This document shows, piece by piece, positions 18,248-25,531 of a stretch of 35,259 nucleotides of DNA. The DNA comes from Candidatus Sumerlaeota bacterium (GTDB lineage Bacteria > Bacillota > SLNR01). The position numbers and the translations under genes are program-made. The DNA is taken from positions 1-35,259 of the forward strand of contig SLNR01000030.1 of the NCBI GenBank assembly GCA_007132905.1, read 5' to 3'. The notes beneath the pieces were generated by a model. That model saw only the letters and a list, made by a program, of their open reading frames with translations. It ran no database searches and was not told the DNA's origin. Position 1 is the stretch's first letter. Each line of letters begins with the position of its first letter.

Positions 18248-19246
18248 ATGGGGTCTTTGTTGTTTCAAAAAATGAACTTAAAAGGATTAGAGCTGAAAAA
18301 CAGAATTGTCATGCCGCCGATGGCGAACGGTAAAGCGAAATCCAACGGACATGTATCAGAAGATATCTTGGATTTTTACCGCCAGAGAGCAGAAAACGGT
18401 CTCGGTCTGGTGATTGTGGAACATTGTTTTGTAAACGAAAGAGGAAAGGCTCATGAAGGACAGCTGGGAATCCACGATGATCATGTTATGGAGGGGCTTA
18501 TAGCTTTGGCAAAAACCATCAAGGAGACAGGGAGCCTGGCAGTGGCTCAGATTTCTCATGCCGGAAGCCAAGTCACTTCTGATGAAGCGCACGACACACC
18601 GCTCAGTGCCTCTGCTGTTTTGCACCCTGTCATGGAAGAAGCTCCTCTTCCTGAAAAGATGAGTTTGCAGGAAATTCAAGATTTGGTGGAAGATTTTCGA
18701 AAAGCGGCGATAAGAGCAAAAAAAGCTGGTTTTGACGGGGTTGAAATCCACGGCGCTCATGGATATCTATTGAACCAGTTTTACTCACCTTTAACCAACC
18801 AAAGAGATGATGAATATGGAGGTTCTCGAAAAAGCCGGCTGGCGCTGTCTCTGGAAATAACAGCGCAGATCCGTCATGCAGTGGGCAAAGATTATCCTGT
18901 GCTGTATCGGTTAGGTGCTGTAGATGGGATAAAAGAAGGGCTGGTGCTTGAAGACGGGGTCTATGCGGCAATGAGGTTGGAAAAAGAGGGCATAGATCTT
19001 TTGGATGTCTCAGGGGGAATGAAGGGGTCAAGAGCCGGCAGATCCGGTGCAGGGTATTTTGAATTCGCCTCTTCTGCCGTCAAGGAAAAGGTGTCAGTTC
19101 CTGTTTTGGTGACCGGCGGCATAACCGAGCCCAAAGAAGCAGAAAGAATCTTGGAAAACAAGAGTGCTGATTTGATTGGGGTGGGACGCGCCCTGCTGAA
19201 AGATCCTTTTTGGGCAAAAAAAGCCCGATCAGAACTAGAAGATTAA
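18248..19246 (+). CDS. NADH:flavin oxidoreductase, Old Yellow Enzyme family
   Basis: LKNRIVMPPMANGKA; AQISHAGSQ; GFDGVEIHGAHGYLLNQFYSPLTNQRDDEYGGS. Confidence 0.92.
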   Translation: MGSLLFQKMNLKGLELKNRIVMPPMANGKAKSNGHVSEDILDFYRQRAENGLGLVIVEHCFVNERGKAHEGQLGIHDDHVMEGLIALAKTIKETGSLAVAQISHAGSQVTSDEAHDTPLSASAVLHPVMEEAPLPEKMSLQEIQDLVEDFRKAAIRAKKAGFDGVEIHGAHGYLLNQFYSPLTNQRDDEYGGSRKSRLALSLEITAQIRHAVGKDYPVLYRLGAVDGIKEGLVLEDGVYAAMRLEKEGIDLLDVSGGMKGSRAGRSGAGYFEFASSAVKEKVSVPVLVTGGITEPKEAERILENKSADLIGVGRALLKDPFWAKKARSELED

Positions 19247-19252
19247 GTTGTG

Positions 19253-19870
19253 ATGACTGGCCTGCCTGTTCATACCATATATTCTCAGGATCTTGATCTT
19301 CTCATAGGATCATTCCTGAAAAAGAGATGGGGCTGGGGAGATCGGCATCACCAAACGCAATTCAAATCATAGATTTGAGAAAATTAAAAAGACCGCAGCA
19401 AAGATGAATTTTATGGTTTTTTTAAAGGCAGGAAGTCTCAACTGATCACGGCCATTTGCTGGTCTTTGGACTCAAAGAAGATCTTTGGGAAAAAAGAAAA
19501 ATGCCAATAGATACCGCCGGAGGCGGTGCTAAAGCGGGTAGAAGAGAATAAAAAGCTGCCGTAGCCGCCCATCCAATGAAAAGCGGGTATCAGTTTTACG
19601 GTGGGGATTTACTTGGGAAGCATCTTGCTTTGGGTTACATGAAGATTTTTGAGGGAAGATGGGGGCCATAAGAGAATAAGCGCGCTTTATCCCGGGCATT
19701 TGAAAAGAAACGCCCGGGTTCTGTAGGCAGTTGTGCTCATCATGTGAAGGAGTAGGGAAGTACGCAATTTTCTTTTACCAGGATAGGGATGCAGGGGCAA
19801 ATTTAGTAGAGGTCTTCAAAAAAGGGAGTATGAAACTGTATTTCCTGCTGAAAAAGGATATTCGTCGAAC
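19253..19870 (+). pseudogene. Degenerate PHP-domain protein gene
   Basis: Fragments in shifting frames with stops: MTGLPVHTIYSQDLDLL; GEIGITKRNSNHRFEKIKKTAAKMNFMVFL; QEVSTDHGHLLVFGLKEDLWEKRKMPI; KAAVAAHPMKSGYQFYGGDLLG; ENKRALSRAFEKKRPGSVGSCAHHVKE; AGANLVEVFKKG. These match PHP-domain blocks (H-x-H-T-x-x-S, AAHP, SDAH). Confidence 0.75.
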
Positions 19871-19969
19871 TGTTGACTAATAAAGTTGAGATAGATGAGA
19901 AAGAACTATTTCCTGGTCTTATTGCAGTAATTCTTGCTTAATTGGCGATGACTATTATAAAGAGAAATT

Positions 19970-19998
19970 TTGACTGCATTTTTTTTAAAAAAATAAAG
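19970..19998 (+). promoter_or_regulatory. putative promoter for the oxoacid:ferredoxin oxidoreductase operon
   Basis: TTGACT, 17-nt spacer, ATAAAG. Confidence 0.3.
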
Positions 19999-20114
19999 GG
20001 AACAAGCAGAAAATAGAGAAATAGGTACCGAAACTGGGAGGCGCTGGTTTCCATCAGCGCTTAACTTTTTGCGGTAAAAAATAGAGAGATTAAGGTGTGA
20101 AAGGAGGCAAAATT

Positions 20115-20318
20115 GTGCAGAAAGTCGTTGTCAATGAGGAACGCTGCAAAGGGTGTGCACTTTGCACCATCTCGTGTCCCAAAAACATCATGAAATTGTC
20201 AGAAAAGATCAATGCCGCTGGGTACCATCCCGCTACGTGCGTAGACCAGGATGAGTGCATCAGCTGCGCCATGTGCGCCCAGAATTGTCCCGACATAGCT
20301 ATTGAAGTGTATCGTTAA
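20115..20318 (+). CDS. 4Fe-4S ferredoxin subunit (delta) of 2-oxoacid:ferredoxin oxidoreductase
   Basis: Two clusters: CKGCALCTISCPKN and CISCAMCAQNCPD; first gene of a 4-subunit cluster; GTG start after AAGGAGG. Confidence 0.88.
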   Translation: MQKVVVNEERCKGCALCTISCPKNIMKLSEKINAAGYHPATCVDQDECISCAMCAQNCPDIAIEVYR

Positions 20319-20358
20319 TCTTTGTCTTGTAAAGAATGTAAGGAAAGGAGATTAGATA

Positions 20359-21429
20359 ATGGAAGAGAAAAGAATTCTCATGAAGGGTAACGAAGCAGTT
20401 GCTGAAGCTGCTGTCCGTGCCGGATGCCGCTTTTTCTTCGGTTACCCTATCACCCCACAGAATGAAGTTCCTGAGTATCTATCAAGAAGAATGCCTGAAG
20501 TGGAGGGTTGTTATCTTCAGGCTGAAAGTGAACTGGCGGCTATTTATCAAGTATATGGTGCAGGGGCTGCCGGCAGAAGAGTTATGACCTCTTCTTCTAG
20601 CTGCGGGATCAGCTTAAAATCAGAGGGAATTTCGTATATTGCCGCAGCTGAAGTTCCGTGCGTTATAGTTGACATGTCAAGAAGAGGCCCCGGCATCGGA
20701 GGACTTCAACCCACCCAGTCTAGCTACCGCCAAGCAACAAAGGGCGGCGGACATGGTGGCTATCGTTGTATTGTTCTTAGTCCTTCTTCCGTCCAGGAGG
20801 CTGCGTCATTGATGTTTGAAGCGTTTGAACTGGCTGATAAATGGCGAAATCCTGTTTATATTTATGCGGACGGTTTGATCGGACAGGTTATGGAGCCCCT
20901 TGTGCTGCCTGAGATGACTAATGTGGACGAGCTTCCCGAAAAGCCTTGGGCTTTGACCGGTAAAGGGGAGAGGAAAGACCGAAATCTCATTACTTCCGGT
21001 GTTCCCGAAGATAAGTTTGAATATCTGATGTTTGATAAATACAAGCAGATTGAAGAAGAAGAGCAGCGATGGGAAGAGAAGAATCTAGAAGATGCTGAAT
21101 ATGTAGTGGCCGCTTTTGGAAGTGTAGGCCGCATTGCATCGACCGCCGTGGACCAGGTAAGAAAAGAAACCGGCCAAAAGATTGGGATTATTCGCCCGAT
21201 TACGGCCTGGCCGTTTCCTAAGAAAGCTTTTGATGCCATCCCTGATACAGTTAAAGGGATTATGGTTATCGAGGCCAATGGCGGCCAGATGGTAGAAGAT
21301 GTTGAAAATGCCATAAAAGGTCGATTCCCGGTATACTTCGAGCATACCTACGGCAGCTTGATCCCGGCCGCAGAAGAAATTGTAGCAATGGTAGAGAAAT
21401 TAGGTACTGGTAAGGAGGTGCGCTGGTAA
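20359..21429 (+). CDS. vorB: 2-oxoacid:ferredoxin oxidoreductase alpha subunit, VorB-like (3-methyl-2-oxobutanoate dehydrogenase type)
   Basis: MKGNEAVAEAAVRAGCRFFFGYPITPQNEVPEYLSRRMPEVEG; typical alpha subunit. Confidence 0.85.
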   Translation: MEEKRILMKGNEAVAEAAVRAGCRFFFGYPITPQNEVPEYLSRRMPEVEGCYLQAESELAAIYQVYGAGAAGRRVMTSSSSCGISLKSEGISYIAAAEVPCVIVDMSRRGPGIGGLQPTQSSYRQATKGGGHGGYRCIVLSPSSVQEAASLMFEAFELADKWRNPVYIYADGLIGQVMEPLVLPEMTNVDELPEKPWALTGKGERKDRNLITSGVPEDKFEYLMFDKYKQIEEEEQRWEEKNLEDAEYVVAAFGSVGRIASTAVDQVRKETGQKIGIIRPITAWPFPKKAFDAIPDTVKGIMVIEANGGQMVEDVENAIKGRFPVYFEHTYGSLIPAAEEIVAMVEKLGTGKEVRW

Positions 21430-22169
21430 TGGAAAAAGTTTTTGGTAGACCCGAAACTTATTTAGATACACCCCTTTCATTCTGTGCTGGTTGCAGTCAT
21501 GGAATCATTCAGAGACTGGTTGCTGAGGTTATAGATGAAATGGGTCTTCAAGATGAAACAATCGGTGTTGGCGGCATTGGGTGTTCGAGCTGCAGATTTT
21601 TTGACATAGATGCTATTGGTGGCGCTCATGGACGTGCTCCGGCGATCGCCACAGGTATTAAAAGAAGCCACCCCGACAAAACCGTATTTACTTATCAAGG
21701 AGACGGCGACTGCACGGCGATTGGCTGCTCAGAAGTAATACATGCCGCTGCTAGGGGAGAAAAGATTACGGTTGTCATGGCCAACAACACAAACTTTGCT
21801 ATGACTGGCGGACAGATGTCTCCGACCACCTTGATGGGGCAAAAGACCACCACGACGCCGGCAGGGCGAAGTGCAGAAGCTAACGGAATGCCTTTGAAGA
21901 TGGCCGAAATGCTGGCTCTTCAAGAAGGAGCAAAATATGTGGCCAGAGTATCCGCAGCGAATACAAAAGAGATAGCTAAAACGAAAAAAGCATTACGAAA
22001 AGCATTTGAAGTACAGAAATCCGGGGAAGGTTTTTCGTTTGTGGAAGTCCTCTCTTCCTGTCCGACCATTTGGGGTGTCTCCCCTGTGGAAGCAGTAAAG
22101 CGGATTGAAGAAGAAGTTACCGAAGTCTATCCCCTGGGCGAGATAAAAAAACCCGAGGAGGTGGCTTAG
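21429..22169 (+). CDS. 2-oxoacid:ferredoxin oxidoreductase beta (ThDP-binding) subunit
   Basis: FCAGCSHGIIQRLVAEVI; GIGCSSCRFFDIDAIGGAHGRAPAIATGIKRSHPDKTVFTYQGDGDCTAIG. Confidence 0.92.
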   Translation: MEKVFGRPETYLDTPLSFCAGCSHGIIQRLVAEVIDEMGLQDETIGVGGIGCSSCRFFDIDAIGGAHGRAPAIATGIKRSHPDKTVFTYQGDGDCTAIGCSEVIHAAARGEKITVVMANNTNFAMTGGQMSPTTLMGQKTTTTPAGRSAEANGMPLKMAEMLALQEGAKYVARVSAANTKEIAKTKKALRKAFEVQKSGEGFSFVEVLSSCPTIWGVSPVEAVKRIEEEVTEVYPLGEIKKPEEVA

Positions 22170-22170
22170 T

Positions 22171-22713
22171 ATGGCAATGGAATTTCAACTGGCAGGATTT
22201 GGCGGGCAGGGCATTATGGTTATGGGCCAGGTAATGTGCTATGCCGGCTTAGAAAACGAAGGAAAACATGTGTCTTGGTTCCCGTCTTACGGCGCTGAGA
22301 TGCGCGGTGGAACAGCCAACTGTGCTGTAGTAGTATCAGATGAAGAGATTGGATCACCGGTTATCGGAAAACCAGACGCTATTGTGGTCATGAACAATCC
22401 GTCTCTTCTTAAGTTCGAAAAAGATGTGAAGCCAGGGGGGCACTTATTTGTCAACAGCACTCTGGTAGATCGCAAGCCTTCCAGGGATGATATTAATATT
22501 GTTAATATCCCTGCGAATGACATTGCAAATGAATTGGGCAGCGGGCGAGTTGCCAACATGGTGATACTTGGAGCAGTGGTAGCAAAAACAGATGTGGTGA
22601 AATTGGATTCTGTTAAAGAAGCATTGAAAGCGCATCTACCCAAACGGCACCACAAATTACTGCCTATGAACTATGAAGCACTAGATAAAGGGGCCGAATT
22701 GGTTAAAGGTTAA
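22171..22713 (+). CDS. 2-oxoacid:ferredoxin oxidoreductase gamma subunit
   Basis: FQLAGFGGQGIMVMGQVMCYAGLENEGKHVSWFPSYGAEMRGGTANC. Confidence 0.93.
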   Translation: MAMEFQLAGFGGQGIMVMGQVMCYAGLENEGKHVSWFPSYGAEMRGGTANCAVVVSDEEIGSPVIGKPDAIVVMNNPSLLKFEKDVKPGGHLFVNSTLVDRKPSRDDINIVNIPANDIANELGSGRVANMVILGAVVAKTDVVKLDSVKEALKAHLPKRHHKLLPMNYEALDKGAELVKG

Positions 22714-22757
22714 TATTTTCTTTGCCAACGAGTCTTATATAGTTATGTTTTCAATGG

Positions 22758-22795
22758 GGACCCAGCAGTGGTTTTTCTGCTCGGTCCTTTTTTTT
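22758..22795 (+). terminator. Rho-independent terminator
   Basis: GGACCCAGCAG-TGGTTTTT-CTGCTCGGTCC followed by T8. Confidence 0.85.
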
Positions 22796-22907
22796 GAATT
22801 TCTAAAAGGACTTTTTTAAAATATAACGAATAGTATAGATTCATAACCTGGTAATAGTACTTGCTATAAAAGCCAACCGTGTTTTTTTACAGAAAGGAGA
22901 TGGATTC

Positions 22908-23390
22908 ATGTATCAAGAGACAGTTAAGAAAAAAATGGGAAAGATGATCGATGAATTAAAGGTTGGCGACAAAGCAAAGTTTACTAAGAAGATTACTGAC
23001 AGGGAGATACACCTTTATATGGGAGTAACAGGAGATACCAATCCTATCTACATGGATAGAAACTATGCCGGACGTACCCAATTTGAAGAGCCAATTGTCC
23101 CGGGTGTTATCTTGATGGGACTGATCGTGGCGACGATCAGCAACGAATTACCAGGGAATGGTTCAATCACGGTTTCGCAATCGGTAGATTTTGAGGCTCC
23201 TGTCCGGTGGAACGATATGGTGACAACAACCGTAGAAATCATCAGTATTGATAAAAAGAAGAACCGAGTTGTTCTGCGGGCTATTTGCACTAACCAAAAA
23301 AATGAAACGGTGGTTAAAAGTGAAGTAGTTGTGATGCCGCCCATACGTCTTAAGCCTGTAATGAGCTATGCCTTTGAAGATTATGTGTAG
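22908..23390 (+). CDS. MaoC-like (R-specific enoyl-CoA hydratase-type) dehydratase
   Basis: YMGVTGDTNPIYMDRNYAGRTQFEEPIVPGVILMGLIVATISNELPGNGSI; hotdog-fold hydratase motif. Confidence 0.85.
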   Translation: MYQETVKKKMGKMIDELKVGDKAKFTKKITDREIHLYMGVTGDTNPIYMDRNYAGRTQFEEPIVPGVILMGLIVATISNELPGNGSITVSQSVDFEAPVRWNDMVTTTVEIISIDKKKNRVVLRAICTNQKNETVVKSEVVVMPPIRLKPVMSYAFEDYV

Positions 23391-23409
23391 AATCTGTTTA
23401 CTTGGTCGG

Positions 23410-23438
23410 CCCGGGGCTTTTAAAGCTCGGGTTTTTTT
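23410..23438 (+). terminator. Rho-independent terminator
   Basis: CCCGGGGCTTTTAAAGCTCGGG followed by T7. Confidence 0.75.
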
Positions 23439-23822
23439 GTGGCCGGCATAGTAGAGGGCAGGAGTCCAAAAAACAATCAATGAGACATGGAAAAGATGGC
23501 GTCATTTTTGATAACATGGCGTCAAGTAACGGTTCTTTATTTAACTGTCAGATAGTTATTTCTTTTTTTAATCTTGCACCTGTCTAAAAAATGAAGGATA
23601 CGGACCGATCTGGTTTAAGCTAATATAGAAGAGAGATCCATATTTAAAAGTCTGATAATGAATATCTCACAAAGAGGTATTGAAACGTAAAGATAGCTCG
23701 AACAAGGAGAAAAATAATATAAGTACAGCTTTGAAAGCAAATTTTTTGCTTCTGAGGTGGCATGCTGCCCAAAGACGATAAAAAAAGGGTAGGATGTCGT
23801 TGTTTTGAAAGGAGAGGACATA

Positions 23823-24290
23823 ATGCGAATAAGCACATCGGCCTTGGCCAGGGCGGGAATTATTGCTAGCGTTTATGTGGTTGTCAGTTACATTCTCATG
23901 CCCATCAGTTACGGCCTGGTTCAGTTTAGGGCTGCGGAAGCGTTAACGTTGCTGCCGATTCTCTATCCGGAAGCAATTTGGGGGGTATTTATAGGATGTT
24001 TCATTGCCAACATATTAGGCGGGCTTGGTCCTTGGGATATATTTGGAGGTAGTTTGGTTACTCTTTTGGCGGCCTATGTTACATACCGCTACCGGCACTC
24101 GCTGATTGCCTATCTATCGCCGATAGTGCTTAATGCCTTTTTGGTAGGAGCTTATCTTAGTGTGCTTCTTGAAGTTCCTTATGTTATTGTTGCCGCCAGT
24201 GTGGGAATCGGACAGGCCGGAGTTATTTTATTGCTGGGAGTCCCTTTGATTCGATTCTTGAAAATGGCCAAGAAGAAAGGAAACATCTAA
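23823..24290 (+). CDS. queT: QueT-like transporter (queuosine precursor ECF S component family)
   Basis: MRISTSALARAGIIASVYVVVSYILMPISYGLVQFRAAEALTLLPILYPEAIWGVFIGCFIANILGGLGPWDIFGGS. Confidence 0.85.
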   Translation: MRISTSALARAGIIASVYVVVSYILMPISYGLVQFRAAEALTLLPILYPEAIWGVFIGCFIANILGGLGPWDIFGGSLVTLLAAYVTYRYRHSLIAYLSPIVLNAFLVGAYLSVLLEVPYVIVAASVGIGQAGVILLLGVPLIRFLKMAKKKGNI

Positions 24291-24378
24291 TTTTAAGTAT
24301 TGTTGAATTATCTTGCCCCCTTTTGCCGATTCGGTTAGAATCGGGCTGTGAAGACAAAGCGCGGTGGGGTGGGTATAC

Positions 24379-24648
24379 ATGGCCAGAAAAAATGATCGGG
24401 AAGTAGCGAGCTGTTATGAATGTGCAGGGCTTCAGGCCTGCTATAAAACGAAAACTCCTGACCTTACGCGCAGCCTGGGAAGAGAAAAGGCAAAAAGATG
24501 CCATTCGCTGAGAAAAGGTTTGACAACACAGACAGTCAAGATAGATGGTGCAGAGAAAGGAATGAGCAGAAAGAAAGCCGAGAAGCTGGTCAATAAAGAC
24601 AGAGGTGAGTGGATTTTGCCCGGGGTGGTCCGGATCTTCTCAAAATGA
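24379..24648 (+). CDS. Small hypothetical protein with a CxxC-x5-C motif
   Basis: ORF; MARKNDREVASCYECAGLQACYKTKTPDLTRSLGREKAKRC...; no family recognised. Confidence 0.45.
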   Translation: MARKNDREVASCYECAGLQACYKTKTPDLTRSLGREKAKRCHSLRKGLTTQTVKIDGAEKGMSRKKAEKLVNKDRGEWILPGVVRIFSK

Positions 24649-24675
24649 CGGAAAGCAAGCAGTGATTGATTTTTC

Positions 24676-24705
24676 TTGACATTTTCATAAATAATGTGCT
24701 AATAT
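24676..24705 (+). promoter_or_regulatory. promoter driving the SAM riboswitch/met genes
   Basis: TTGACA (24676-24681), 18-nt spacer, TAATAT (24700-24705). Confidence 0.65.
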
Positions 24706-24729
24706 TGCTCTATGGTTACAATTGAATAG

Positions 24730-24834
24730 CTCTTATCAAGAGAGGTGGAGGGACTGGCCTGATGAAACCCGGCAACCGGTTCTATATGAATACGGTGCCA
24801 AATCCTGCAGAACAGTGATTCTGGGAGATGAGAG
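24730..24834 (+). promoter_or_regulatory. SAM-I (S-box) riboswitch aptamer
   Basis: CTCTTATCAAGAGAGGTGGAGGGACTGGCCTGATGAAACCCGGCAACCGG...ACGGTGCCAAATCCTGCAG...GATGAGAG. Confidence 0.96.
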
Positions 24835-24847
24835 AATGATTAGAGGC

Positions 24848-24879
24848 AACTCTTCCATGAATGGGGAGTTTTTCTTTTT
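24848..24879 (+). terminator. Expression-platform terminator of the SAM-I riboswitch
   Basis: AACTCTTCC-ATGAAT-GGGGAGTT followed by TTTCTTTTT. Confidence 0.8.
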
Positions 24880-24897
24880 GCGAAGAAGGTGGAAACG

Positions 24898-25515
24898 ATG
24901 TTAAAGAAAATTGACCGGCATACTCTCAATTTATCATCTAATAGAATAAAACCGATTTTGGGAATGACAGCTGAAAAGGCGGATTCTTTCCATATTGACA
25001 AGGCCATTGATAAACAGTTAACAAAAAGCGACCACCTTATTCATCCGCTGGGCGTTTGGGAGATCTTTCCGATCAATAGGCTTTTACAAGAGAATAAAGC
25101 AATCCTGGGGGATAATTCAGTTCTTGAAGGCTCATCAATTATGAATCATCTTGCCGGTTGTTCCTACGCCGGTGTGCTGGCCGCCACGATTGGTGTTTGG
25201 CTGGAAAAAAAAGTAGATGCCTTGTTTGCAGATAATGAATATCTTAAGGCTGTCATCCTTGATGCTATCGGTTCAGAGGCAGCCGAAAACACAATTGACA
25301 TACTTAACACTTGGTTTTTAGAAGAACAAGGGCTTGTCCAAGGACAGTATACAAAACGCTATAGTCCTGGCTACGGCGACTGGAATATTGAAATACAGCG
25401 GGATTTACTATCACTGGCCAAGGCAGAGAGAATTGGCATGAAAGTCAATGACGCTTCCATCCTTATTCCGAGAAAATCGGTGACGGCTGTTGTTGGCTTT
25501 AAGGAAAATAGATAG
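24898..25515 (+). CDS. Stand-alone methionine synthase (MetH) activation-domain-like protein
   Basis: RYSPGYGDWNIEIQRDLLSLAKAERIGMKVNDASILIPRKSVTAVVGF matches the SAM-binding reactivation-domain signature. Confidence 0.88.
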   Translation: MLKKIDRHTLNLSSNRIKPILGMTAEKADSFHIDKAIDKQLTKSDHLIHPLGVWEIFPINRLLQENKAILGDNSVLEGSSIMNHLAGCSYAGVLAATIGVWLEKKVDALFADNEYLKAVILDAIGSEAAENTIDILNTWFLEEQGLVQGQYTKRYSPGYGDWNIEIQRDLLSLAKAERIGMKVNDASILIPRKSVTAVVGFKENR

Positions 25516-25531
25516 AGATGGGGAATTTTCC

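Noticed and set aside
23440-23822. Possible preQ1 riboswitch upstream of the queT-like gene
   Set aside because: I could not find the preQ1-I pseudoknot pattern or a convincing preQ1-II/III layout; only a short AAGCAAATTTTTTGCTT hairpin is seen. A covariance-model scan would be decisive.
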